Source: an uncultured Anaeromyxobacter sp. (GTDB taxonomy: Bacteria > Myxococcota > Myxococcia > Myxococcales > Anaeromyxobacteraceae). Taken from it: a stretch of 64,000 nt of DNA. Numbering within the stretch: the first letter of the stretch is position 1; every line of letters begins with the position of its first letter. Of the stretch, positions 54,980-63,634 are shown piece by piece. The translations under genes were made by a program, and so were the position numbers. The stretch is taken from the NCBI GenBank assembly GCA_903904005.1, contig CAIVAR010000139.1, positions 1 through 64,000 on the forward strand. Direction: 5' to 3'. Below the pieces are notes generated by a model. The model did no database searches, was not told the origin of the DNA, and saw only the letters and a program-made list of their open reading frames with translations.

Positions 54980-57196
54980 TCAGAACTGGAGCTTCACGGC
55001 GAGGTTGAACGATCGTGCCGGGCCGGGAACGGCGATGCCCCAGGGGATCCCGGTGGTGCTCATCGAGGGGCCCTGGCCGACGTAGGCTCCCCCCTGCGGG
55101 TTGGCGTAGAGCCGGTCGAGGAGGTTCTCGATCCCGGCGTCGACCCGGAGGAACTTCCACTCGTAGCTGGTGCGCAGGTTGACCACGCCGTAGCCGCCCG
55201 TCGGGATCTCGTTGCGGACCTGGGAGACGTGGCTCTTCGCCGCCACCGCCAGGACCTCGGCGGTGGTGGTCCAGGTGCCCAGCTGGTAGACGAGGCCGAG
55301 CAGCGCGTTCACCGGCATGATGTTGTAGAGCCCGTCCCCGGTGGCGAGGTTGTCGCCGCGGACGAACCCCAGCGCGAGGTTGGTGGTGAGGCTTCCCCAG
55401 GAGGCGCCCGAGGCGAGCAGCAGCCGGGCCGAGAGGTCGAGCCCGTAGAGCCGGGCCGGCTGGTTCACGTACTGGAGCAGGACGAAGGCGTCGGTGGCGG
55501 TCACGTTGTCGGGTCCGCACTGGCCGAAGTCGCAACGCTTCGCGTCGATGAAGTCGTGGACGTAGGTGTAGTAGGCGGTGGCCTTCACGCCCCACCGGGC
55601 CCGGTCGGCGTCGTGCCAGTCGCCGGTGACGCTGACGGTGTGGGCGACCTCGGGGGCCAGCCCGATGAGCCCCACGTACCCGTTCCCGTCCCCCACCAGG
55701 TTGTTCATGAGCGCGGCCATCGGGTTCGTCGACCACGGGTAGCGCTGGTAGAGGTTGGGGGAGCGGGACTTGCGCGCGTAGCCCCCCTCGTAGGTCTGCG
55801 TGGGGTCGGGCGTGTACCGCGCCAGCGCCGAGAGGTCCCAGTTCAGGTCGGTGCGACGGTGCGGCGAGGCGTTGAACGCGGCGGCGTCGATGCCCCAGGC
55901 GGGCAAGGAGTCGTCGTAGCCCTGGACCGGTCCGGCATCGGTCACCACCGTGTTGCTGCGGAGGCCGAGTTGCCCGATCCAGGCATCCGTCCAGTGCGCC
56001 TCCCACTCGGCGTAGGCGTCGATCCGCTGGCGCTGGCCGTAGTCGACGTTCCAGAAGGTGTTCGGGCCCATCGTGCCGCCCACCGGCGGCCAGAAGTCGT
56101 AGAGGACGTGGGACTGGTACTCCGCGCCGACCCGCAGGAGGTGCCGGTCGGACAGGATGATGCTGGCCCGCACCAGCGCTCCCCGGGTGCGCGCATCCGT
56201 GTCCATGGGCATCCCGGTGCCGTAGGAGAAGCGGTCCGGTCCCATGTCCATCTTGTGGCGCGTGTCCTGGTAGCTGAGTCGTCCCTCGAGGTCGCCCCAG
56301 TCGAACGACCCGGTGTAGCGCAAGGACAGGTTCCAGTTGTCGTTGTACGTCATGTCCATGCGCTGGTTCGGGAACCCCTCGAACCCGACCGTCTGCTGCC
56401 CGGCCTCGATCTGGAGGAGGTGACCCGGGATGCGCAGGGCGAGCCCGAGCGTCCGCCGGATGGTGCCGTGGTACGCGGAGGACCCGACCACGTCGCCCGG
56501 GATGATGGGGCCACCCTCCGTGCCGGGGGCGGCGGGCTTGAAGTTCCCGGCAGCCTTGAAGTTCTCGGAGCGGGAGTCGGACTGCCCGATGGTGAGGTTC
56601 ACCCACTCCCCGGCGATGGTCGCCCCCACCGTGTAGCCGAAGACGTTTCCGTTGCTCCGGTAAAACGAGCCGAGCAGTCCGCTGGCGAGGAACGGGTCCG
56701 ACGGGGTCGCGAAGCGGGGCGGTGCGGACTTCACCTGGATCGATCCGCCGATGCTGTCCCCGCCCACGCTGACCGGCGTGATCCCGGAGTAGACCGTCAC
56801 GCTCTCGATGCGGCTCGGGTCCGCGTAGGAGAGCGGCGAGTTCATGTGGTTGGGGCAGGCGGCCACCGGGTCCGCGCCGTCGATCTGGATGCGGAGGCGG
56901 TCGTCCGACAGGCCATGGATCGCCGGCAGGCTCGAGATGCCGCCGGCGCCACCGAGGCTCACGCCGGGGACCCCCCGGAGCAGGTCGGCGGCATCGCCGG
57001 TCGTGGACTTCCGCGCGTCCAGGTCGGCCTTCCCGGGCCCGGACGAACCGAGCGTGGAGTCCTTGGCCTGGAGGCTCGGGTTGTCGATCACGACCTCGTC
57101 GAGGGTCACCTCCCGCTTCGGCTCGTCCTCCGCGAGGGCGAGGAGCGGCAGGAGGAGCAGCAGCGCGGCGGCGCATGTCGGGCGAGGTCTCGTCAT
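54980..57196 (-). CDS. TonB-dependent receptor, probably for copper (OprC-like)
   Basis: 738 residues from the ATG at 57196; the signal sequence is AAALLLLLPLLALA. Plug domain: GDAADLLRGVPGVSLGGAGG and HGLSDDRLRIQIDG; the barrel ends with the aromatic AVKLQF. CPNHM (Cys114, Met118) in the plug and HKM (His314, Met316) in the barrel reproduce the CxxxM-HxM copper site described for OprC of Pseudomonas aeruginosa, with similar spacing (200 residues versus about 180). It would import copper or a copper complex across the outer membrane. It is flanked by the twin Cys/Met lipoproteins and followed by MbnP/MbnH. Confidence 0.88.
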   Translation of the reverse strand: MTRPRPTCAAALLLLLPLLALAEDEPKREVTLDEVVIDNPSLQAKDSTLGSSGPGKADLDARKSTTGDAADLLRGVPGVSLGGAGGISSLPAIHGLSDDRLRIQIDGADPVAACPNHMNSPLSYADPSRIESVTVYSGITPVSVGGDSIGGSIQVKSAPPRFATPSDPFLASGLLGSFYRSNGNVFGYTVGATIAGEWVNLTIGQSDSRSENFKAAGNFKPAAPGTEGGPIIPGDVVGSSAYHGTIRRTLGLALRIPGHLLQIEAGQQTVGFEGFPNQRMDMTYNDNWNLSLRYTGSFDWGDLEGRLSYQDTRHKMDMGPDRFSYGTGMPMDTDARTRGALVRASIILSDRHLLRVGAEYQSHVLYDFWPPVGGTMGPNTFWNVDYGQRQRIDAYAEWEAHWTDAWIGQLGLRSNTVVTDAGPVQGYDDSLPAWGIDAAAFNASPHRRTDLNWDLSALARYTPDPTQTYEGGYARKSRSPNLYQRYPWSTNPMAALMNNLVGDGNGYVGLIGLAPEVAHTVSVTGDWHDADRARWGVKATAYYTYVHDFIDAKRCDFGQCGPDNVTATDAFVLLQYVNQPARLYGLDLSARLLLASGASWGSLTTNLALGFVRGDNLATGDGLYNIMPVNALLGLVYQLGTWTTTAEVLAVAAKSHVSQVRNEIPTGGYGVVNLRTSYEWKFLRVDAGIENLLDRLYANPQGGAYVGQGPSMSTTGIPWGIAVPGPARSFNLAVKLQF

Positions 57197-57394
57197 GTCC
57201 GCAGGCGCTCGCCCCCATTCGGCGGCGGGAACGTCGAACCTACCCGTCCGGAGCCCCCTCCCGGTGCGGCCAAATGTCGCAGGAGGGGTGCGGCCACGTG
57301 TCGCAGGGCCAGCACTCGCGAGGGAATCTATCCTGCGCAAGATCTCCGCCGTGCTGGCACGGCGCCACCGCCCCCTGTTCGAGGAGCCCCCGCA
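57197..57394. promoter_or_regulatory. Divergent promoter region of the copper locus
   Basis: 198 non-coding bases between the receptor (leftward) and the second lipoprotein (rightward). It contains the two 17-bp near-identical repeats listed separately and a CTCGCGAG palindrome near 57320. A TATCCT word near 57332 could be a -10 box for the rightward gene. Confidence 0.45.
57265..57305. repeat. Two tandem 17-bp sites, 24 bp apart, with partial dyad symmetry
   Basis: TGCGGCCAAATGTCGCA (57265-57281) and TGCGGCCACGTGTCGCA (57289-57305) differ at two positions. Each is an imperfect inverted repeat (TGCGxC...GxCGCA). A pair at 24-bp spacing upstream of both diverging copper genes looks like a tandem binding site for a regulator. 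Confidence 0.6.
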
Positions 57395-58285
57395 ATGAGA
57401 ATTCCTGGAATCCTCCTGGCAGTCACCCTCGCCGTTTTCCTCTCCGCGTGCGGATCCAGCAGCACTGGGACCCCGCCCGGGTCGCCGACCGGCGTCAGCG
57501 TGGCGCCGGGCGCGACGGCCGGGACAGCCGTGGTGAGCTTCACCGCCCCGGCCTCGGCCGGCACGAGCGCCATCACGGGCTACACCGTGACCATCACCCC
57601 GGGTGGAATCACGGCGATCGGCACGTCCTCGCCGATCACGGTGACCGGCCTGACCGTCGCGACCGCATACACCTATGCCGTCGTCGCCAACAGCGCCGAC
57701 GGGAGCTCGACCCCCGCGACGACCGGAGCCCTGCGGTTCTACTCGGTGGTCGAGACCTTCACCGAGCCGAGCATGATGCTCGCGACCCACACAACGGTCT
57801 TCGAGGGAACCTTCACCTACGACGTTACCCACAAGGAGGTCTCCAACCTCCGGGGCACGTTGACCGAGGTGATGACCGGGGCGACCCCGACGAAACTGAC
57901 CCTCCCCCACCAGCTCTCCTCCGAGGAGGTCGCGGTCGCCGGCGTGCGCGGGCTGCTGGTGACGACGTTCATGTTGGACACCGTCAATACCTTTGACCCG
58001 TACGGCTTCGCCCCCGGTCTCACCACGTACTACGGGCAGGGCGCGGGCGAGCCGAACCCGAAGCCGAGCGGGGTGGGCAACGCCTACGCGATGATCTTCG
58101 TGAACACGGCGACCGGTCCGACCACCGCGCTGGGGGCCAGCCAGATCGCCGTCCTGGCCTACGGGGACTGCGCCGCCGGCGGAATGATGGGCAACATGTG
58201 CATGACCGGCACCACCGCTGCCGTCTACGGGCGACTGGGCACGATGGGCGGTTATCCGTCAGACCAGGTCGTCACGGAGCGTTGA
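57395..58285 (+). CDS. Lipoprotein with fibronectin-like domain and Cys/Met-rich motif, twin of the 53.5-kb protein
   Basis: 296 residues from the ATG at 57395; the lipobox is LSAC. A fibronectin-III-like domain (PTGVSVAPGATAGTAVVSF) is followed by a ~170-residue domain shared with the lipoprotein on the other side of the receptor: VFEGTFTYDVTHKEVSNL, GLLVTTFMLDTVNTF, NAYAMIFVNTATG, and GDCAAGGMMGNMCMTGT (Cys259, Cys269, with four Met) before GRLGTMGGYPSDQV. I do not recognise this domain as a named family. The conserved Cys/Met cluster plus the copper-receptor context suggest a periplasmic or surface copper-handling protein. Confidence 0.7.
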   Translation: MRIPGILLAVTLAVFLSACGSSSTGTPPGSPTGVSVAPGATAGTAVVSFTAPASAGTSAITGYTVTITPGGITAIGTSSPITVTGLTVATAYTYAVVANSADGSSTPATTGALRFYSVVETFTEPSMMLATHTTVFEGTFTYDVTHKEVSNLRGTLTEVMTGATPTKLTLPHQLSSEEVAVAGVRGLLVTTFMLDTVNTFDPYGFAPGLTTYYGQGAGEPNPKPSGVGNAYAMIFVNTATGPTTALGASQIAVLAYGDCAAGGMMGNMCMTGTTAAVYGRLGTMGGYPSDQVVTER

Positions 58286-58511
58286 TCGCCGATGGTGCAT
58301 GCGGCCTCGTTCGCCGGTCCGATCCCCGCCCCCCGGGGGCCGATCCGGGGTGGACGGGGCCGCCGTCGTATTCACTGACGGTCGGCGTGCATGACGGCTA
58401 CCTGTTCCGGTCCGCTGCGACAACAAGCCGCATCTCGTGGGCTTTCCGCCTGGCGTCGGGCCAGGTAAACGTGGACTTCCTTCGTCCATGTTGCCAGGGA
58501 GGCACGACACG
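58286..58511. other. Intergenic region before mbnP
   Basis: 226 bases. It starts with a GC-rich inverted pair (GATCCCCG / CCGGGG-type) just after the lipoprotein stop that could slow polymerase, but no T-run follows. The rest shows no clear gene, -24/-12 element or copy of the 17-bp copper-region repeat. Confidence 0.35.
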
Positions 58512-59366
58512 ATGAATCGCATCCAGACCGCAGCACTCGTCGCAGCAACCATGCTGTCCGCCGCCTGTGGCGGGACCAGCAACGACCCGCAGCCCGTCAC
58601 CATCGACTTCAAGGCGCTGGTCGGCAACCAGGCCTTCAGCTGCGCCGACACGGCCGGCTACACCATCGGAACCGGGACGCTCCCGTGGATCCCGAAGGAC
58701 TTCCGGTTCTACGTCTCCAACGTCCGGCTGGTCGACGCGAACGGGGGCGAGGCCCCGGTCACCCTCGATTCCAGCTTCTGGCAGGGATACGGGGTCGCGC
58801 TCCTCGACTTCGAGAATGGTACCGGGAACTGCACGGGCGGCACGCTCGAGATGAACAAGGCCGTCCAGGGAACCGTTGCGCCCGGAACCTACGTGGGCCT
58901 CAAGTTCGACGTGGGCGTCCCCACCGCCTCGAACCACCTGAACTACCAGGCCGCCAACCCGCCGCTCTCCAACTCGGCCATGTACTGGAGCTGGACCAGC
59001 GGCTACAAGTTCGTGAAGGTCGACGGCCTCATCAACCGCGCGACTCCCTTCACCTTCAACTTCCACCTCGGTTCGACCGGATGCACGCTCGCGACCCCTG
59101 GAGACTTCTCGACCGCTTCCTGCACGACGCTCAACGTTCCCGCGGCGAGCTTCGCCTCCTTCAACGCCAGCACCCAGGCCGTGGCGCTCGACATCGCGGT
59201 GCTCTTCGCGTCCACCAACTTCGACACCGCCGACGGCGGCGGCGCCCCCGGTTGCATGTCGGGCGCGACCGACCCCGAGTGCGCCCCGATCTTCCCGAAG
59301 CTCGGGCTCCCCTTCGGGGCCACCCCGCCGGGCACGCAGACCGCCTTCCGGCTGGTCACGAAGTAG
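58512..59366 (+). CDS. MbnP-family lipoprotein (metallo-mystery pair, MXAN_0976-like)
   Basis: 284 residues from the ATG at 58512; the lipobox is LSAAC. MbnP features: VTIDFKALVGNQAFSC, a strand WIPKDFRFYVSNVRLVDANG, LLDFENGTGNC, YWSWTSGYKFVKVDG (Trp-rich segment) and several Cys (GCTLATPG, SCTTLN, GCMSGATDPEC) of the four-Cys motif. In methanotrophs MbnP gains a copper site when its partner MbnH oxidises a tryptophan to kynurenine; YWSWTSGYKF holds the candidate Trp residues. MbnH is encoded immediately downstream. Confidence 0.88.
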   Translation: MNRIQTAALVAATMLSAACGGTSNDPQPVTIDFKALVGNQAFSCADTAGYTIGTGTLPWIPKDFRFYVSNVRLVDANGGEAPVTLDSSFWQGYGVALLDFENGTGNCTGGTLEMNKAVQGTVAPGTYVGLKFDVGVPTASNHLNYQAANPPLSNSAMYWSWTSGYKFVKVDGLINRATPFTFNFHLGSTGCTLATPGDFSTASCTTLNVPAASFASFNASTQAVALDIAVLFASTNFDTADGGGAPGCMSGATDPECAPIFPKLGLPFGATPPGTQTAFRLVTK

Positions 59367-59387
59367 CGGATGGAGGGCGGAGGAACC

Positions 59388-60518
59388 ATGCACGCACGCA
59401 TCGGAATCGCCGTCGTCGCGGCCGCGCTCGTCGCGGGCTGCGGCGGCGGTGAGCCCCCTCCGCCCCCCGGCGCGGGATACGACTGGAACCTCCCCGCCGG
59501 CTTTCCGGTCCCGGAGGTCCCGGCCGACAACCCGATGAGCGCGGTGAAGGTGGAGCTCGGGCGGCGCCTCTTCTACGACACGCGCCTCTCGGGGAACCAG
59601 ACCTTCTCCTGCGCCAGCTGCCACCGGCAGGAGCTCGCTTTCACCGATGGTCGAGCCAGGGGCCTGGGTTCCACCGGGATGCTGCATCCCCGTGGGCCCC
59701 AGCAGATCGCCAACCTGGCCTGGTTCGGAGCCTTCACCTGGGCCAACTCGGTCGTGCCGAGCCTCGAGATCCAGGCGCTCGTGCCCATGACGGGGAGCGA
59801 CCCCGTGGAGCTCGGCATCAGCGGGATGGAAGGCCTGGTGGCGGCGCGCCTGGCGCTGGACCCGGAGTACCCCAGGCTCTTCCGCGCCTCCTTCCCCGAG
59901 GCGGCGGATCCCTTCACCTACCCGAACATCGCGAAGGCCATCGCCGCCTTCGAGCGGACGCTCATCTCGGGCAATTCGCCCTACGACCGGTACCAGCGCG
60001 GCGATGCCACGGCGCTCTCCGCGCCGGCCCGGCGGGGCATGGAGCTCTTCTTCTCCGACCGGGTCGGCTGCGCGCGGTGCCACTCCGGCTTCGCCTTCAC
60101 GGACGCGGCCAGCGCCCCGGGCGCCCCCGGCAACCCGTTCCCCTTCCACAACGTCGGCCTCTACGACGAGGACGGCCGCGGCGCCTACCCGCCCGGCGGG
60201 ACCGGCCTCGAGGCGCTCACCTTCCGGCCCGAGGACATGGGCAGGTTCCGCACCCCGCCGCTGCGCAACGTCGCCGTGACCGCGCCGTACATGCACGACG
60301 GCAGCGTCGCCACCCTGTCCGAGGTGATCGACATCTTCGCCGCCGGTGGACGGGTGCGGATGCAGACCGGCGTGCCGAGTCCGATCCAGAGCCCGCTCCT
60401 CCGGCCGTTCGCGGTCACCGACGCGGAGAAGGCCGACCTCGTCGCCTTCCTCGAGGCGCTGACCGACGAGGTTTTCCTCCGGGATCCCCGCTTCTCGGAC
60501 CCGTTCGCGCCCCGGTGA
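59388..60518 (+). CDS. MbnH-family di-haem enzyme (metallo-mystery pair, MXAN_0977-like)
   Basis: 376 residues from the ATG at 59388, chosen over 59370 because a GGAGG site and a lipoprotein signal (AAALVAGC) fit it. Two haem c motifs: CASCH at 75-79 and CARCH at 228-232. Other di-haem peroxidase features are LGRRLFYDTRLSGNQTFSC, FRTPPLRNVAVTAPYMHDGS and a C-terminal DLVAFLEALTDEVF. Instead of simple peroxide reduction, MbnH forms a high-valent di-haem that oxidises a Trp of MbnP. It probably matures the neighbouring MbnP, 21 bases upstream, into a copper-binding protein in the periplasm. Confidence 0.92.
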   Translation: MHARIGIAVVAAALVAGCGGGEPPPPPGAGYDWNLPAGFPVPEVPADNPMSAVKVELGRRLFYDTRLSGNQTFSCASCHRQELAFTDGRARGLGSTGMLHPRGPQQIANLAWFGAFTWANSVVPSLEIQALVPMTGSDPVELGISGMEGLVAARLALDPEYPRLFRASFPEAADPFTYPNIAKAIAAFERTLISGNSPYDRYQRGDATALSAPARRGMELFFSDRVGCARCHSGFAFTDAASAPGAPGNPFPFHNVGLYDEDGRGAYPPGGTGLEALTFRPEDMGRFRTPPLRNVAVTAPYMHDGSVATLSEVIDIFAAGGRVRMQTGVPSPIQSPLLRPFAVTDAEKADLVAFLEALTDEVFLRDPRFSDPFAPR

Positions 60519-60522
60519 AGCG

Positions 60523-62256
60523 TCACCTCGCCAGCTCGCCCTCGGCCCACTTCCGCCGCTCGGGATCCTTCTCGAGCGGGATCAGCCGCTCGAGGTAGGG
60601 CCGGGCCTCCGGCCTCCGCCCCATCTCGATCAGGAAGAAGGCCAGGTTGAAGAGCATGTCGGGCTCGTTCGGCCCGAGATCGACCGCCTTCCGGAGCTCC
60701 ATCTCTGCCTCGATCGGCTGGCGGGCCACGTAGAGCCCCACCCCGAGCTGCATGTGGCTCACCGGCTCGTCGGGGAAGATCTCGACGTGCCTGCGCAGTG
60801 CCGAGATCGCCTCCGGGATGCGCCCCTGCTTGAAGTAGTTGTTGGACAGGTTCTTGAGCGCCCGCCAGTGGCGGGGAGACTTCTCGGCGACGTCGTTCCA
60901 GAGCGAGATCTCGGTCTGCCACACGAGGTTCCGGTTCCAGGTCACGACACCCAGGACGGCCCCGGCGATCGCCCCTGCCAGGGCGGTGTCCCGCGCCACG
61001 TGGAGGGGGGCGACGCGGAGGAAGAGGAGGGCGGCCGCCGTCGCCGCCGCGGGGAGGAGGCCGGCCGACGGGAGGTACATCCGGTGCTCGTTCATGACGT
61101 CGGCGATCGGGATCACGCTGGACTCGACCGAGAGGGCCACGAAGAACCAGGCGATCCCGAGCGCCACCAGGCGGACCGCGGGGTCGAGCGGGGGGCGCGT
61201 TCCCCCGGGACGGGACCGCCAGGCGAGCCAGGTCGCCAGAGCCGCCAGGGCCAGGAGAAGGAGCGTGGAGGCGGCGACGTCCGGTGCGAGCCAGGAGGTG
61301 CGGATCGCAACGTCATGGTCGAGCACCTGCCCGACCGGCACGACCAGGAGGCCGAGGTAGCGAACGACCACGACCGCCTCGGTCCGCAGGTAGTCGGCGC
61401 GCGAGGTCACCGTCTGGACCCGCGTGCCCGTGTCGGCCGAAGCGAGCAGGTCCCCGGTCGGCCTGCCCAGGTCGACGAGCGTGAGCGGGATGACCAGGGC
61501 CAGGGCCGCGACGGGCAGGACGGGCAGCCAGCGCCGCGCCCCTCCCTCGAGGAACGCCCACTCCACGAGCGCGATCGCCACCGGGAGCGTGAAGGCGATC
61601 TCCTTCGTCCGGAAGGCGAGCAGGGAGCAGGCGAGCACCCCGGCGTAGAGGAAGATCCGTCCCCGGCCGGGAGGCCGGAGCCGCCAGGCCAGGTAGAGCA
61701 CGACGGCGAGCAGGTAGAAGAGGGTCGCGAGCGAGGTGATCCGCTGCACCACGTAGCTGACCGCCTGCGTGGCGAGCGGGTGGGCCACGAAGAGGGCGCC
61801 GGATGCGAAGGCGATGGCATCCGCAGAGGATGCGAGCGCCGACCCGCGGAGACGGGGCGATCGGAAGGCCAGCCGGACGAGCTGCCAGACGAGCAGCGCG
61901 TTCGCGAGGTGGATGGCCAGGTTCACCACATGCCAGCCGATGGGTTCGTAGCCGCCCAGTCGGTGGTTCAGCGCGAAGCTGAGATAGGCCATGTACCGGT
62001 GCGGCTGTGCACGGTAGCCGGCCGGTCCCAGGAAGGCGCCCAGGTCCCGGATGGTCGGGTTCAGGACCAGCTGCTCGATGTCGTCGAAGACGAACTCGCC
62101 CTGGAGCGAGCTGGAGTAGGCGAGGAGTCCGAGGAGGAGGATGACTCCCACGGGCAGGGCGACCCGGGCGGCCATCCCGGAACCCGGCGCCGGACGCACG
62201 GTCCGCTCGGCGGGCGCGGCCCGTGCGGGGCGGCGGACCTTTCGGGAGCGGGACAT
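60523..62256 (-). CDS. Polytopic membrane protein with C-terminal TPR repeats (TMTC/ArnT-like)
   Basis: 577 residues from the ATG at 62256. A first membrane helix (ALPVGVILLLGLLAYSSSL) is followed by EFVFDDIEQLVLNPTIRDL, the Asp-rich loop of GT-C type proteins, then RYMAYLSFALNHRLGG and about ten more membrane helices. A C-terminal soluble part has TPR units (KNLSNNYFKQGRIPEAISAL, VSHMQLGVGLYVARQPIEAE, DMLFNLAFFLIEMGRRPEAR). This matches bacterial relatives of TMTC/O-mannosyltransferase-like proteins of uncertain function. It may glycosylate secreted proteins. It converges with mbnH with a 4-base gap. Confidence 0.75.
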   Translation of the reverse strand: MSRSRKVRRPARAAPAERTVRPAPGSGMAARVALPVGVILLLGLLAYSSSLQGEFVFDDIEQLVLNPTIRDLGAFLGPAGYRAQPHRYMAYLSFALNHRLGGYEPIGWHVVNLAIHLANALLVWQLVRLAFRSPRLRGSALASSADAIAFASGALFVAHPLATQAVSYVVQRITSLATLFYLLAVVLYLAWRLRPPGRGRIFLYAGVLACSLLAFRTKEIAFTLPVAIALVEWAFLEGGARRWLPVLPVAALALVIPLTLVDLGRPTGDLLASADTGTRVQTVTSRADYLRTEAVVVVRYLGLLVVPVGQVLDHDVAIRTSWLAPDVAASTLLLLALAALATWLAWRSRPGGTRPPLDPAVRLVALGIAWFFVALSVESSVIPIADVMNEHRMYLPSAGLLPAAATAAALLFLRVAPLHVARDTALAGAIAGAVLGVVTWNRNLVWQTEISLWNDVAEKSPRHWRALKNLSNNYFKQGRIPEAISALRRHVEIFPDEPVSHMQLGVGLYVARQPIEAEMELRKAVDLGPNEPDMLFNLAFFLIEMGRRPEARPYLERLIPLEKDPERRKWAEGELAR

Positions 62257-62312
62257 GGCCGGCGAAGATACCAGACGCCCGGCCCGGGGCGGTGGGCGTC
62301 GACCGGTCCCGG

Positions 62313-63407
62313 CTACCCCAGCCGGCCGACGTGCATCGCGAAGAGGTCGGCGTGCGGCGTCGCGAGCGCGGTTCGGGTCCCGAGCGGCCGGATGTCCGGC
62401 CCCATGGCGACGGAGAGCAGCTCCAGCCAGCGCTCCCGCCGCATGTGGTACTCGCTGCGGTCGCCGCGGGGCTGGGTGAGGAGCGAGACCAGTTCCGGCG
62501 CCACGAACTGGTCGGCGCTCTCCCGTGCCACGTCGTCGGGCCGGTCGGGCCCCAGGATCTGGGCGAGCATCCAGCCGTAGGTCTGGTGGACCGAGGCGGC
62601 CAGGTGGGGGGATCCCACCTCCGGCGAGTCGTGGTCGGCGTCGAGCTCGAGGAGGAGGAGGTGATCGATCGAAGGTGCGAGCGCCGAGAGCGCGCGCCGC
62701 TTCACCTCGATCGGCATGTGGTGCAGGGAAAGGGAGCCCACCACGAGGTCGTACCGCCCGTGCAGCGCCGCGGCCACGTGCTCCAGCCGGGCGACCCGCG
62801 AGTCGACCCGGGCGTCCGGCCACTCGGCCGCGAGGCGGGCCTTGGCGACGGAGATCATGTCGGGGGAGGGGTCGAGGAGGGTGATGCCGGCCACCTCGTC
62901 CCAGCGCCCCGCCTCGAGCAGCGCGGGCAGGAGCTCGGCCAGGAGTCCGCCGTCCCCGCAGCCGACGTCGAGCACCCGCAGCGCCCCCGACTCGGACGGG
63001 AGTGAGTCGACGGCGAAGCTCACGAACTCGGCGCGGCAGGCCCGCATGGCCGGGAGCGAGGCGAAGTGGACGTAGGCCCGGGGGTCGGTGAAGGCGCTCT
63101 CGGGCGCCTCGAGGTGACCGCACCGGTGGATGAGGCCGGCCAGGTAGTCGTTGGCCCGGAGCTCGGCGCCATCGGCCTCGGCTCCGGCATCGAGCCAGGC
63201 CTCCGCCTCCAGCGCGGAACGGGAGGCGAGGGCCGTACCGGCGAAGAACCGGAAGGCTCCGACCTGCTCCTCGGGGAGCTGCCGTTCCAGCGGACCGGCC
63301 GGCCGGGCTCGACCGGAGAGGACCTCCGGCAGGAGCCGGTTCCAGGTCGCGACGTCGTCGGGTTCGAGGGTGAGCACGTGTGCGCCGTTGTGTGCCGCTC
63401 CCCCCAT
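62313..63407 (-). CDS. Class I SAM-dependent methyltransferase
   Basis: 364 residues from the ATG at 63407; the ribosome-binding site is poor and a slightly later start is possible. The AdoMet motif is LRVLDVGCGDGGLLAELLPA, motif II is ITLLDPSPDMISVAKARLA, and DLVVGSLSLHHMPIEVKRRA is the motif-IV region. A ~130-residue N-terminal helical domain precedes the catalytic core. The substrate is unknown: small molecules or glycans are equally possible. The reading frame extends upstream to 63527, but that leader is Arg/Pro-rich and unlikely to be translated. Confidence 0.78.
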   Translation of the reverse strand: MGGAAHNGAHVLTLEPDDVATWNRLLPEVLSGRARPAGPLERQLPEEQVGAFRFFAGTALASRSALEAEAWLDAGAEADGAELRANDYLAGLIHRCGHLEAPESAFTDPRAYVHFASLPAMRACRAEFVSFAVDSLPSESGALRVLDVGCGDGGLLAELLPALLEAGRWDEVAGITLLDPSPDMISVAKARLAAEWPDARVDSRVARLEHVAAALHGRYDLVVGSLSLHHMPIEVKRRALSALAPSIDHLLLLELDADHDSPEVGSPHLAASVHQTYGWMLAQILGPDRPDDVARESADQFVAPELVSLLTQPRGDRSEYHMRRERWLELLSVAMGPDIRPLGTRTALATPHADLFAMHVGRLG

Positions 63408-63634
63408 GCGAGCGAAGAACTGTAGAGCACGACACGTGCCACGCGGCGGAGGAGGCCGGTCCCGAAAATCCTTAACGATTCCTCGGTGCGGGGGTAGATC
63501 ACCGGGGTGAGTGCACGAAGCCGCCAAGACCCGGGGGCGCGCCGGCGACCCCCGGTGGAGGGGGGCGAGCCTGCTTCGACTATCATGCCGGGCGTGACGA
63601 GCGCGGGGGCGGCGACGAGGACCGCGGTTCTTCG

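Noticed and set aside
57350-57366. TGGCAC-GGCGC-CACC as a sigma-54 promoter for the lipoprotein gene
   Set aside because: The -24 box matches but the -12 GC is missing.
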